Positions 33,986 to 43,629 are shown, counted from the first letter of the stretch. The stretch: DNA of 64,000 bases from Branchinecta lynchi (GCA_023053575.1 JAKZAP010000015.1:11274930-11338929), one strand, 5' to 3'. Program-made: numbers and translations. Notes: generated from the sequence alone by a model not told the origin.

Positions 33986-34302
33986 TGGTCGACAAGTTTT
34001 GTGTCCGGATTTCGCGTGAACTACTTGTCCGCTAATACCGCTTCGGTGCATTTATGTTTATTTTCAGACGGCTCATTACTAATAAGACCTGACAAGACCA
34101 GATCTCTCTCTAAATGCCCCGATTGTCTGGGTAAAACTGATAAGTCTGATAAAACTGATATTTATTGATAAGTCTGACAAGACCAGATCTCTCTCTACAT
34201 TATTTATAATATAAATAATTTTTATTTAGATGCGAAATTTAGAGGCGAAAGCCTTTTCTCTTGCTTTGTATTATTATTATTATTATCATTATTAAATGCC
34301 CC
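33986..34302. other. Unassigned, with duplicated GACAAGACCAGATCTCTCTC
   Basis: The 20-nt block GACAAGACCAGATCTCTCTC occurs at about 34092 and 34179. A TTA microsatellite lies at 34269-34295. No gene is seen. Confidence 0.4.
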
Positions 34303-34372
34303 GGTTGTCTGGATAAAATTGTCCAAGAAATATTAAAAGTTGTGGGATCCCATCGAAACCTTTTGTCTTGTT
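34303..34372 (-). mobile_element. A6b: inverted 5' terminus of family A
   Basis: GGGATCCCATCGAAACC then TTTTGTCTTGTT is the inverse of the A 5' end. With A6 it brackets 1.3 kb between inverted A termini. Confidence 0.65.
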
Positions 34373-34457
34373 TTATAATAGAAGGATCTCAAACATTTAC
34401 ATTAAGTTATAATTATTGTATTAATGACACCAAAGAGCCACGCTGGTCTTAAGAAAA

Positions 34458-35087
34458 AACAAGACCAAAGGTTTCGATGGGATCCCAAAAATCTAACGTT
34501 TGATTCAAACAGTTGGGTCATGTCTTCGCCCTTCAGTCTTTGTCAGACTCCATGAATATTTGTACTGTTAAATAGAGTTCAAAAATAGATTCCGCATGTC
34601 TCCTTGCTCGATACCGAATCGCTAATCGATTTCAGAAACAACTTTGACCTTCAACCAAATTTCCAGTTTCAGCCGAATTAGTGATGCACCATTTGTCCAG
34701 CAAGAAAACTAAGTTCAGATATGGATTCAGCGGACCTCCTTACCCCCTGAATGAATATTTTATTAGCTTCCGGCACTTGTCCGGCAACAAAATAACTTTC
34801 ATATTCGTATTCAGCATGTCTTCTTACCCCTAAATCAACTATCTCAATAGCTTTATCTTTTCTTGTCCCTTAATTTGAAACCCCCTCCCTCCCCCCTTAA
34901 TGTAGAGCTACAGATCCCATCTACGAACTTGACCTTACCCTTGACCCAAAGAATCCTCACACCAAGTTTCATCAAAATATCTCAGTCCCTTCGAGAGTTA
35001 TCGTGCTTACAGACGGACGGACGGACGGATAGACAACTTTTGCGATGTCATAGGTATCCCTCCACTTACGTTTTGGGATCCCAAAAA
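34458..35087 (+). mobile_element. A7: HINE-like element, short copy
   Basis: It starts AACAAGACCAAAGG, has only about two core units, an ACGGACGGACGGACGG run near 35013, and the end TTTTGGGATCCCAAAAA. It ends 150 bp from a CWF19L2 exon. Confidence 0.8.
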
Positions 35088-35121
35088 TGGCAAGGCTGAT
35101 TAAAGTCAGCATTGTTTTATA

Positions 35122-35213
35122 AGTATGTCCTAGCAGATCCAAACTACTGAACTGAACTGGGTTTGTAGACAGGAATGCAGCAACTATGTGCCCGTGGTGG
35201 GGAGTAGCCCTAA
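35122..35213 (+). repeat. V2: second V copy
   Basis: It shares GTCCTAGCAGATCCAAACTA and GGGTTTGTAGACAGGAATGC with V1. It lies 23 bp inside the intron after the exon ending at 35237. Confidence 0.6.
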
Positions 35214-35236
35214 GAACTAGAAGAAATTCATCTTAC

Positions 35237-35437
35237 CCCCCATCTTTCGACGGCTAACTGTTCCATCGACACTCCCGTCTCTTTACTTTGTTCTTCCAGT
35301 CGTTTCTTAGCCCTTAGCAGCCATTGTAATCCACCATCTCCAACTCCCCCCAGGCGGGAGCCGGAGGGAGACTCCTGGGGGATCCCCGAACCGCCATCTT
35401 TCCAGTAAGGGTTGAGCTCCCGGCTGTGTTGTCCCGG
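35237..35437 (-). CDS. CWF19L2: CWF19L2 homologue, internal exon with RELNPYWKDGG motif
   Basis: This 201-nt exon encodes 67 residues in phase 0-0. The acceptor is AATTCTAG before CCGGGACAACAC and the donor is TGGGGG|gtaaga. It starts PGQHSRELNPYWKDGGSGIP, the most diagnostic stretch of the CWF19L2 family. After a short variable loop come GDGGLQWLLRAKKRLEEQ and MEQLAVERWG, which correspond to the family's G-G-L-S-W-L and A-E-R-(Y/W)-G blocks. The joined reading across the next splice, ERWG-SLSSLNRK, follows the family pattern E-R-Y-G-S. This exon gives the gene its name with high certainty. A second acceptor-like AG lies 12 nt into the exon (CACAG before CCGGGAG); using it would drop PGQH plus a base and shift the frame, so the outer acceptor is preferred. 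Confidence 0.92.
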
Positions 35438-35591
35438 CTAGAATTATGAATGAAAATCAGCCAACTAGCAAAGACAATGTGTTTCTCCCTCAAAAAGCAA
35501 CTTAAGATCATGTGGCTTTCTACAGTCGTGCATTATTCCTTTTGTCCAGATAATGCTAGTGTCAATATTTGAGCAGAAAAAGCTTCATTCA

Positions 35592-36052
35592 TTAAAGTTT
35601 AACTAAAAAGCCAACTTATTTTTGTCTCCTTTCATTGAATACACTGAATTATTTGGATTCTGCAAAGGGGTTCTTTTATTTTTCACTATCTGTACTAGTT
35701 ATGATGCTGAGAATATCTGCAGCCGTCACCACAGCGTAAATTCTACTATGACATTGAAAATTTTAATCTCGACACAAACGTGGCTTTTTAATGGGCAGTG
35801 ATGACAGTGATGAAGATTGCTTAGTGCCAGAACAAACAAAAGTCATAAATCTTTCTCGTAAGGCCCACAACAAAATACAAGCACATAGAGGTACCACAAG
35901 TCACACGGAAATTTCACTATTTGAAAATCGATTATTCGTGAATAGCGGAACAAGGAAGTAACGCATTTTCAGCGGGTCTTCAAGCCAACTTAAGTGAATA
36001 AGTGATGGGTAACTAGATTTTCCTATCCCAGCCCTTTTCGGTTAAACTTTAA
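35592..36052. mobile_element. P1: piggyBac-like MITE with TTAA ends
   Basis: TTAA followed by AGTTTAACTAAAAAGCC on the left and GGTTAAACT followed by TTAA on the right. The interior matches P2 over most of its length (for example GAATATCTGCAGCCGTC and GATTGCTTAGTGCC). A TTAA target is the hallmark of piggyBac-type transposition. Confidence 0.75.
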
Positions 36053-36189
36053 CCGATATTCAGGGGTGAAGCAATCCTCAAAAAAAAAAATTTTGCACTT
36101 TTCCCCCTACTCACCAGCAATTTTTAGTATGAAATAAAATATATATTTTTCTTTAACTTTATATTAAATTTCTTTTTAGCCAAACCTGT

Positions 36190-36385
36190 AAATACTCTTG
36201 ATGACTAACTCTCTTATCGATGCAAAATCGCCGTGTACCTAGAGCCGGAAGCGCAACAGCCATGCCCAACGATCGCAGTGATTAGTTGACACACGATCTG
36301 AGTTGTTGAGTTTTAGTCGTTAGAAGACGTTTTCTCGTTCTTCCTGACGATCACTGGCGTGTTTTGGGCATACAGTATTCCTACC
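36190..36385 (+). repeat. Q2: dispersed repeat
   Basis: It shares GCAAAATCGCCGTGTACCTA and CACTGGCGTGTTTTGGGC with Q1. A8 begins a few bases after it. Confidence 0.6.
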
Positions 36386-36391
36386 TGTAGT

Positions 36392-37394
36392 AACAAGACC
36401 AAAGGTGTCGATGGGATCCCAAAAATCTGAGATTTGATCCAAACAATTGGGTCTTGTCTTCGCCAGGCTAATCATCAGAGAAAACCGAGTTCAGATATTC
36501 TATCTACCTATCTATCTATAACTCTATAAGCCATATCTATTTTGACGATACTGACCGAAACTTCCTGCTTTACTACTTCCAAATTTGCGGTGTCGCCCGA
36601 AATCCGAGCGAACTACCTAGTCCAGCAAAAAAAGTAAATTCAGAAACGAAACCGGCGTATCTCCTTATCCCTATAAAGAACATCTAATCAACTTTAAATA
36701 AAACTTTGACTTCTCTTGTTACCCCTAAAACTATTATCTAATCAACTTCAGATAAAGTTTGTGCTTTTAACATATTTTCCTATTTTTGCCGGATTACAGC
36801 GAACTAGTTGTCCAGCGAGAAAATGGTTTTCACCATCGGGTTCAGCATGTCTTCTTACCCCTAAATCAAACAGTTAATCAACTTCAAATGAAACTGTTAC
36901 TTCGAACCAACTTTCCGGTTTTGGCCGGATTCCGGACGAACTGCTTGTCTAGCGAGAAAATGATTTTCACCATCATGCTCAGCATGTCTTTTTACCCCTA
37001 AATCAAACATTATATGAACTTCAAATGAACTTTTACTTTTAACCAACTTTCCGGTTTTTGCCGGATTCCAGACGATCTACTCGTCCAGCGAGAAAGTGGT
37101 TTTCACTATCGTGCTCAGCATGTCTTCTTACCCCATAGTCGACTATCACATTAGCTGTTTAAAAATATTTTGTGTGTCCCTTAATTTGAACCCCCTCCCC
37201 TCCCCCACCCCAAAATATAGGGCTACAAAGCCCATCTACGAACTCACCTGACCCTTGACCCAAACAATCCTCACACCAAGCTTCATCAAAATATCTCATT
37301 CCCTTCGAGAGTTATTGTGCTTACAGACGGACGGACGGACAACTTTTGAGATGTCATAGGTATCCCTCCACTTACGTTTTGGGATCCCAAAAAC
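36392..37394 (+). mobile_element. A8: HINE-like element, full length
   Basis: It starts AACAAGACCAAAGGTGTCGA and ends TTTTGGGATCCCAAAAAC, with about four core units and a short ACGGACGGACGG run near 37327. Confidence 0.8.
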
Positions 37395-37574
37395 AAGTGC
37401 AGTTCTTTGCTTACAGCTAACAAACCTTTTCTTATATATTTCGCTCGGAAACGCACTTCGTCACAGTACGATGTTGCAGATATTTCGGAAAAATTACTAA
37501 TGCTACACAGAAAGCTGTCGGGTTCAGCATACTCTCGGTTTTCACCACACCACCCCCTTACCCCCGTGCTTATG

Positions 37575-37700
37575 TGTTAGTGTTTTTGTATGTATGTTTA
37601 TTTTAGTATCTGTTTCCTTTCTTTTTCTTTATTGTACTTTGTACTCCACTTGTTTTTCCTCTGGAATTTGTGGGTAAGAAATAAATTATTTTTATTAATG
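37575..37700 (+). mobile_element. Putative retroposon 3' tail
   Basis: A T-rich run (TTTCTTTTTCTTTATTGTAC) followed by GTGGGTAAGAAATAAATTA and TTATTA repeats, as near 1410. It lies in the first recognised CWF19L2 intron. Confidence 0.4.
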
Positions 37701-39069
37701 GTGACCCCCAGCTTTGCCAACGCCAACTCAAGGGCATTAGTAGCTCCTTCATACAAACATCTACATAGAAAAAAAGGCCTTGCTGAAAACAGAACTGTCT
37801 TAATGAAGTTCTTCAAATAAGGAGAAAAAATCCGTCACCGCCGTATGCCGAGCATGCAAAGTCACTCTTGTAGACTGATGTGTGACAGAAGATGCGCTTC
37901 TGAAACAGATTATAATGGGATTTTGATTTTTCTTGCTCCCACAGCCTACAAACGAACAGTAGTCGATGCCTGGAATGAGCACAAGTTAAAATACTGGCTC
38001 AGTAGGCCTAGGTGCCCAATGACAAGTGATTTAAGATCCTTTTGTAGCACAGAAAAATAATATCACATTGGCCCTAGTACTGATCGCTTCTCATATCTGG
38101 TCAGCATCAGGTCAGCATACGAACTGGCAAAAAAAGGAACCAATATTTTTCAAGTAGCCTACGCGATATTATGCCTACACATAACATATGAGAATCATAT
38201 CAAAACCTCTGAAAAAGAAACAAATGAGTCTCTGAACTCAAAATCTGGTTTCCCTTATGGAATGCGCTTGAATTCCATTGGTTTCTGTGTTGATACTGCT
38301 GATGCATGTGATGTCTCTGTGGTCAAAGCCTCCTGTTATTCAATCGGTGGGCAAGGGCTCTACCAACCTTGCGTGATTCTTTGATCTGAGGTGCTACTAG
38401 CTCCACCAGCAGAAGATGCTCATGCTATGAAGGACTTAAAGGAACTGTCGTACCTATGATAATAACAAGCTCTACTTCTTCGAGATTCTGCATTTCATGG
38501 CTATTTTATACCCCCCCCCCCTCCTATATTGGCATTTAACTGATTTTTACGCTTGCCATGTTCGTTTTCTTGACGAGATGTATCAGGCTCCGCATCGTTG
38601 ATTTTAAGTAGCCTATTGGTTAGGAGACGCATATTCTGCCGCCTTTGAGACCCAAGGCTAGCGGCGTGGAGAGTGGCTAAAAACAGTAAACTTTGTGTAA
38701 TTTCCTGTAAGAACAACCAACTTGAGACATCTTAGCAGGAATACTATGCAGTATGAGGCGAGTTGTTATCCATACCCCGGCACCTCCTGTACACCCTTTC
38801 CCGGCACCGACCGAAACCAGCGGTGTCGGCCATATATTAGGCGAGTCCCGCTTCTAAATATTCTGTTCCAAATATTCCGATTTTGATTTTCTAACACGTG
38901 GCAGCTGGTACCGGATTGTGTCGGCCCGGCACCGCCACCTGCCGGGAACCATGCCACCGCGCACTTGATGTTCACTAAAATCAAGAGAGGCCAACCGTCG
39001 GCATGAGGTGTCCTTTAAAAGCTATATTTTAGGAAGAAGCATGCACCAAAATTGCTTTGGTGGTCTCTA
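37701..39069. other. Intronic DNA without recognised features
   Basis: Open frames at 37845-38060 (plus) and 38501-38716 (minus) have no recognisable domain; the latter runs into a C homopolymer. GC-richer blocks near 38770-38950 carry degenerate CCCGGCACC motifs. Confidence 0.35.
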
Positions 39070-39195
39070 TTTGGCCATCTCTATTTGGTCTATCTCTAGT
39101 TGGTATTAATCTTATCTGCGTAGAGATAAGGATAATCCGAGTAGCAAATACTGCAGTTACATTTAATCTTTATACGGAAAAGCTTTTTACAGTGT
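39070..39195 (+). mobile_element. O3: partial O element
   Basis: It matches the right two thirds of O1 (ATCTTATCTGCGTAGAGATA, GTAGCAAATACTGCAGTTA) and ends CTTTTTACAGTGT, where the F2 element follows. Confidence 0.65.
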
Positions 39196-39998
39196 ACTAT
39201 TTTCGTTCCAGCCTCGTGAAAAGTTACTACGCTGACCGTTCCAGCCTTCTCCAAATAGTAACTATTAGTAACTATTTGCTTACCATGCTCGGGTAAGCGT
39301 GGTAACTACAAATATCTGTGATGTAATTGGCCGGATTAGCCCATGGCACTATATTTTGGTGAAAATAGAAAAATGCGTTCCAGCCTTGACACCAAAAAGC
39401 CAGAATTCGTGACGTCATACGTTGTGTTGGGTCGGCCTCTATATCAAGCGTCGACCTATCTCTATGTATATAGCGATGGAAATATAACCCTTCAGTATTT
39501 CTAGTCTATAATTGTACAAGTGATGATTCAGAGCTAAATTCAAGAGACGTAAGTTACAACATGAATCATACTTAATTTAAACCTTGATTAATGCCAACTT
39601 CAAGCGCTGAACTATGTTTCTAGTTTTGAATTGCCAAGTGATGATCCAGGGTTAAATTCAAGAGACCTAAGTTACAACATGAGCACTAAATATAGCAGGA
39701 ATCACGCCTATATTTAAGCCTGGATATGCAATCTTCACTCGTGCGAAATAGAGTATATAAGCTGTTATTTGTGAGACATTCATTATTCATCAGTCATTGT
39801 TTATTCGTCATTCACCGATAGTGATTGTATTTACTCGGATTGGGATTTACATTATACAGAGCAAGTATGAAATAAAACTATTTGTATGTTAACGTAAAGT
39901 CTAGTCTACTACCACCCTCATTTACCCGAAGCCTACGGCGTACGTTCCATCTTCAGATATAATAGTAGTAACTATGGTAAGTAGGGTGGAACACGCTC
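39196..39998 (+). mobile_element. F2: F element split by an LTR-like insertion
   Basis: The left part (39196-39423) and right part (39956-39998, ending GGAACACGCTC) together match F1, but 532 bp separate them just after GACGTCATACG. The outer left end is missing. Confidence 0.75.
39424..39955 (+). mobile_element. Solo-LTR-like insertion
   Basis: It begins TGTGTTGGGTCGG and has a TATA box (TATATAA at 39754-39760) and AATAAA at 39871-39876, spaced as in the U3-R part of an LTR. Two diverged units of about 115 bp (39497 and 39612; shared CAAGTGATGAT and TAAATTCAAGAGAC) sit upstream of the TATA box like duplicated enhancers. No internal retroviral-type region is present. The target duplication is not clear. 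Confidence 0.6.
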
Positions 39999-40024
39999 TC
40001 TTTGATCCGAGTTGGTAGAGCTAC

Positions 40025-40234
40025 CTTGTCAAGATCTGATTTGTCTTCTTTCTTTGTTTCCTTCAGTTTTCTGGAGCTCAGCACCCCTGAAAAAACTGTG
40101 TCCCAATCTCCACCATCATCCTTCCTTCTCTCCTCAGCTCCTGCTGTTTTCAACGACTGAGATATTTTTGGCTCAGAGGACTTGGACATTTTGTGGGTAG
40201 CTGTTTCGACCCAGTCATCACTGTCGGAATCTGA
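40025..40234 (-). CDS. CWF19L2: CWF19L2 homologue, internal exon (acidic and lysine-rich N-terminal part)
   Basis: This 210-nt exon encodes 70 residues in phase 0-0. The acceptor is a pyrimidine stretch ending TTTTAG before TCAGATTCC; the donor is GACAAG|gtagct. The peptide opens with SDSDSDDWVE, which matches the Ser/Asp-then-W-V-E block of CWF19L2 proteins. It continues with a charged segment containing DGGDWDTVFSG, placed like the family's short D-W-M-T block, and ends in a K/E-rich helix finishing SDLDK. Joined to the next exon it reads LDKPGQHSRELNPYW, the expected family order, so no exon seems to be missing between them. The preceding phase-0 exon was not found. The acceptor region is tandemly duplicated, and an F-type element ends only 26 bp inside the downstream intron. 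Confidence 0.85.
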
Positions 40235-40302
40235 CTAAAAGAACAGAAAGGCGTTCAGGCAAAGGAATCTGACTATAAGAATAGAAAGGCGTTCAGACAA
40301 AC
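40226..40302. repeat. 38-bp tandem duplication over a splice acceptor
   Basis: Two copies of GGAATCTGACTA plus the following AAGAATAGAAAGGCGTTCAG-like sequence lie at 40226 and 40264. In transcript direction each copy supplies a pyrimidine tract and AG before TCAGATTCC. The second acceptor would add 38 nt and shift the frame. Confidence 0.8.
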
Positions 40303-40316
40303 AATAATTCTCAACT

Positions 40317-40769
40317 ACACTGTAAAACGTTTCTCCGATTAATTTTTTTTTTTTTTTTTTTTTTTAACGAACTTATTTTAAAAAAATACTATCATGGCAA
40401 TGCCAAATTTGGGTATTACGTCAAGTATAATGCACATTTTATAATATATACAATTAATCATCCATTCGTCATCACAGAACTATTATAGTATACAAATAAA
40501 AACCCAAAACTAAACACGGACGTTGGGATAATATCAAAGACAGCTACCGCCATCATTATAAATTTTTGTGAAACTCGGAAAGAAGCTTTTCTGGTACCGC
40601 GTATGTGTTTTAAGTGTGTGTGTGATTAAAGTTAGCTGCAGTATGTGCTACTGGGATTAATCTTATCTCTACTGAGATAAGATTAATCAGAATTAGAGAT
40701 AAGATTATCTTTTTAGAGACAAGACTAATCCCAGTAGCAAATACTGCAAGATTTTTTTTTTTAGTGTAT
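40317..40769 (-). mobile_element. O4: O element interrupted by a poly(A) retroposon
   Basis: It starts ACACTGTAAAACGTTTCTCC and continues after the insertion with GTAGCAAATACTGCA-type sequence, ending near TTTTTTAGTGTATG. The orientation is opposite to O1. Confidence 0.7.
40343..40623 (-). mobile_element. Retroposed insertion with 23-nt poly(A) and GATTAA duplication
   Basis: The plus strand begins with 23 T (40343-40365), a poly(A) tail on the minus strand, and the insert is flanked by GATTAA at 40337-40342 and 40624-40629. On the minus strand it contains a frame of about 33 codons starting MMAVAVFDIIPTSVF. It may be a SINE, a LINE 3' end or a processed transcript of a small gene; I cannot identify it. 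Confidence 0.65.
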
Positions 40770-40832
40770 GGTGAGATTTTAGCTCTAGAAAGTCCTCAAC
40801 CATTATGACAATAATAATACTTTAGATTCCCT

Positions 40833-41332
40833 TTAAAGTTTAACCGAAAAGGTCTGAGATATGACAATCTAGTTACCGACCACTTGTTCACTTAAGTTTA
40901 ACTGAAAAGCCAACTTATTGTTGTGTCATTTAATTGAATACACAAGAATTATTTGGGGTCTGCAGAGGGATTTTTTTATTCAATCTGCTCTAACTATGAC
41001 GTTCAGAATATCTGCAGCCGTCCCCACAGCGTCACTTCTACTATGACGCGGGAAATTTTAATCGCTTTTCTTTGGGCAGTGATGAGATTGGTGAAGATTG
41101 CTTAGTGCCTGAACAAAAAAAAAAAATCTTCCTCGTAAGCCATACAACAAACATACAAGATCATAGAGGTACTACAAATCACACGGAGTTTCCACTATTT
41201 GAAAATCGACTATTCGTGAATAGCGGAACAACGAAGTAACGGCTTTCCGGCGGGTGTCTTCGGGCCAATTTAAGTGAATAAGTGATGGGTAACTAGATTG
41301 TCCTATCCCAGCCCTTTTGGGTTAAACTTTAA
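40833..41332. mobile_element. P2: piggyBac-like MITE with TTAA ends
   Basis: TTAA then AGTTTAACCGAAAAGG on the left; CCTTTTGGGTTAAACT then TTAA on the right. The imperfect inverted ends extend about 60 bp (CAATCTAGTTACC and inverse). It matches P1 internally. Confidence 0.8.
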
Positions 41333-41667
41333 AGAGGCTAGAAGACCACACGAAAATGCATTATTTCGTAACTACGCTATTCACGAATAAGAATAACCGA
41401 TTTTCATCTAAAGGACTCTTCCCAGTCAGATTTCTGGTAGCCTACCTCTATGCGCTTTTACCCGTGCTGTATGCTCGACGTAAACGATTTAAGAAAAAGA
41501 AGTGTTCACACAGTGAGTCAAAACTTCCGCGTCATAGTACAACTACGTTGTGATGACCACCGTATTCTGAAGGTCATGCGAGAGCAAATAGTGAAAAAAA
41601 CTATCTTGGCTTTTCAGTTAAACCCTAATAGCAGTCGTCACTGTTGGAATCTGGCAAAAAGGACTAG
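41333..41667. other. Unassigned, with partial copy of exon edge
   Basis: At 41633-41662 the sequence GCAGTCGTCACTGTTGGAAT resembles the first bases of the exon at 40025-40234. Otherwise no gene is seen. Confidence 0.4.
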
Positions 41668-42482
41668 AGGCGTTTTTCCGTGCTCCCACAAACAGTTTGT
41701 GTGTCGATTGTGGCTCGAAAACAGTGTTTTCGCGGTGTTTTGTGCGGCCCACAACTGTTTTTCCGCCACCAACAAGACTTTCGTTGCTCGCTTTGTGACT
41801 CAAATTCGACAAACAACTGGCGAGGTGATTGTTGATTTGTGGCTCGATTCTGGCGGGAAATTCAAACAAAACAGCAAAATAGTGTCTAAACAATAAAGTT
41901 AACTACTTTTTCAAGCATATAGACTTAAAACTGAGGATCCCTTTTGCACATAATGGTAAGGAAATAAGCCTGGAGTTCTATTTATTGAGATTTTACATGA
42001 ATTTTATTTTTATTCAAATATTTGAAATTTCCGCCAAAAAAATAGACAAAACGGCGTTTCCGCGAGTTTCAACTCGTGGCTAGACTGTGAGCGTGTTCCT
42101 CGGCGTGTTCCAACCTACTTACCGTAGTTACTACGCATGACGTCACGAATTCTGGCTTTCTACCGTCAAGGCTGGAACGATTTTTCTATTTTCCAGCAGA
42201 ATATCATTCCACGGGCAAATCCCACCAATCACTTTCCAGAGATGCGTAGTTACTACGCTTACCACGCTCCCGAGCATGGTAAGCAAATAGTAACTATTAG
42301 TTACTATTTCGAGAAGGTTGGAACGGTCAGCGTATTAACTTTTCGTGAGGATGGAACGGAAATAGTAACTAATAGTAACTATTGTTAGAAGGGTGGAACA
42401 CGCTCTGTGTGGCATACAATCGTGTTTCCGCGACAAACACCCAGAAGTGTGTGGCCCACAGTTGTGTCGCGGAAAAAGGCCT
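41668..42482. mobile_element. J: TIR element with TAG duplication, hosting F3
   Basis: The ends AGGCGTTTTTCCGTG and CGCGGAAAAAGGCCT are inverted and flanked by TAG (41665-41667 and 42483-42485). F3 is inserted near its right end; without F3 the element is about 498 bp. The interior has GTTTGTGTGTCG and GGCCCACAACTG blocks but no transposase. Confidence 0.75.
42089..42405 (-). mobile_element. F3: F element nested in J
   Basis: GAGCGTGTTCC to GGAACACGCTC, flanked by TGT on both sides (42086-42088 and 42406-42408). The interior matches F1 in reverse orientation. Confidence 0.85.
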
Positions 42483-42529
42483 TAGGGCCTCGGAACTAGA
42501 AACCTTTCAGACAAAGAATTCTCAGCTAA

Positions 42530-42822
42530 GAGCGTGTTCCATCCTACTTACCGTAGTTACTACGCATGACTTCAAGAATTCTGGATTTCCTGTCAAGGCT
42601 GGAACGACTTTTCTATTTTTCCGAAGAATATCATACCACGGGCGAATCCGACCAATCACGATTCAGATATCCGTAGTTACTACGCTTACTACGCTCCCGA
42701 GCGTGGTGCGCAAATAGTAACTATTTCAAGAAGGTTGGAACGGTCAGCGTAGTAACTTTTGGTGAGGTTGGAACGGAAATAGTAACTAATAGTTACAATT
42801 GGTACGAGGGTGGAACACGCTC
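42530..42822 (-). mobile_element. F4: F element with TAA duplication
   Basis: GAGCGTGTTCCATCC to GGTGGAACACGCTC, flanked by TAA at 42527-42529 and 42823-42825. It has the same orientation as F3, 124 bp away. Confidence 0.85.
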
Positions 42823-42825
42823 TAA

Positions 42826-43358
42826 GACACAAGCTCGGAAAAGTTTCCCACTCTTATATTAATAATAGGCTAACTCTTTATTCCCTTAATGTTCGTGAAA
42901 GCCTATAACCAAGTTATGACAAATATTTAGGACAAAAACTATCTAAAAAACTTATCTAAAAGATAAATATCTTTTATTTGAGTCTGAGAGGAGGGGGAAA
43001 CAAAATTAATTTGTTTTTTTTTCTAGTGTTTGGTTGGGTCTAGTCCGGAATCTCAATCTGGCAAAAAGGTTCTATGATGATGAGAAAGCTCATGTAGCCA
43101 TTCATCAACCTGAACACATTAGCCTATATTTTTTAACCTATTTTAAGCATATATTTTCTGAGAATTCTTGTTTCTTCTGGAAGGTATTTCTCTCCTGTAG
43201 TAATAATTTCTTTAGTACTTAAAGCAGTGCAAACCTGTTAGATTCCTTGTACACTGCAACCTGACTGTAAGAGGGTGCAGCAGCAACCGAGCAATAAAGA
43301 GCCCGAAATCTATTGTCTGAAACAAATTCTAATCAGTACTAAGCGGTGCTAAGACATA
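42826..43358. other. Unassigned
   Basis: AT-rich. A plus-strand frame at 43034-43222 follows a TTTTTTTTTCTAG acceptor-like site, but no partner exon or domain was recognised. Confidence 0.3.
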
Positions 43359-43629
43359 CAGAGGCCAAACATTTTTTTTGGGGGGGACGGATTTTCCCAC
43401 TGGTTTTTCATTTTTTATTTATTTATATGTTATTATGGTTCGAATTATCCTTAGCAAGTAGCCTTCTGGTTTTAACTTTTACCAACTGGTTTTTTCAGAA
43501 AAAAATGTCTGTTTTAAGAAAAGACAACTATTTAAAAAAACGACTGTTTTAAGAAAATAACTGCACCTCGCGCTTGCTCATATTTTTACCAACTTGCCCA
43601 CAAAATTGGGAGGGGCCCCCCTCCTCCCA
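43359..43629 (-). mobile_element. E3: degraded hAT-like MITE
   Basis: It starts CAGAGGCCAAAC then a T/G run and has AAAACGACTGTTTTAAG pieces and a GGGAGGGGCCCCCCTCC patch as in E1, in reverse orientation. The right end is not defined. Confidence 0.5.

Larger units (their letters stand above)
11582..40234 (-). other. CWF19L2: CWF19L2-like gene, partial, six exons with five introns
   Basis: Six exons on the minus strand join without a stop into 988 nt of coding sequence (329 codons plus one base). The introns, in transcription order, are 4587, 13043, 1098, 3763 and 5174 bp, all GT-AG, with matching phases 0, 0, 2, 2, 2. The motif RELNPYWKDGG and the following W/L-rich block identify the CWF19L2 family (fission yeast Cwf19, budding yeast Drn1). 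Family members are nuclear proteins of late and intron-lariat spliceosomes that cooperate with the debranching enzyme Dbr1. The N-terminal residues and the C-terminal CwfJ_C_1/CwfJ_C_2 domains were not found. The last exon ends in phase 1, so at least one more exon lies at lower coordinates, probably outside the window. The introns hold most of the repeats listed here. Confidence 0.85.

Noticed and set aside
38501..38716. Possible extra CWF19L2 exon (minus strand, after TTTTTAG)
   Set aside because: The flanking exons at 40025 and 35237 already join in phase and in family order, no GT donor in the right phase was found, and the frame runs into a C homopolymer.
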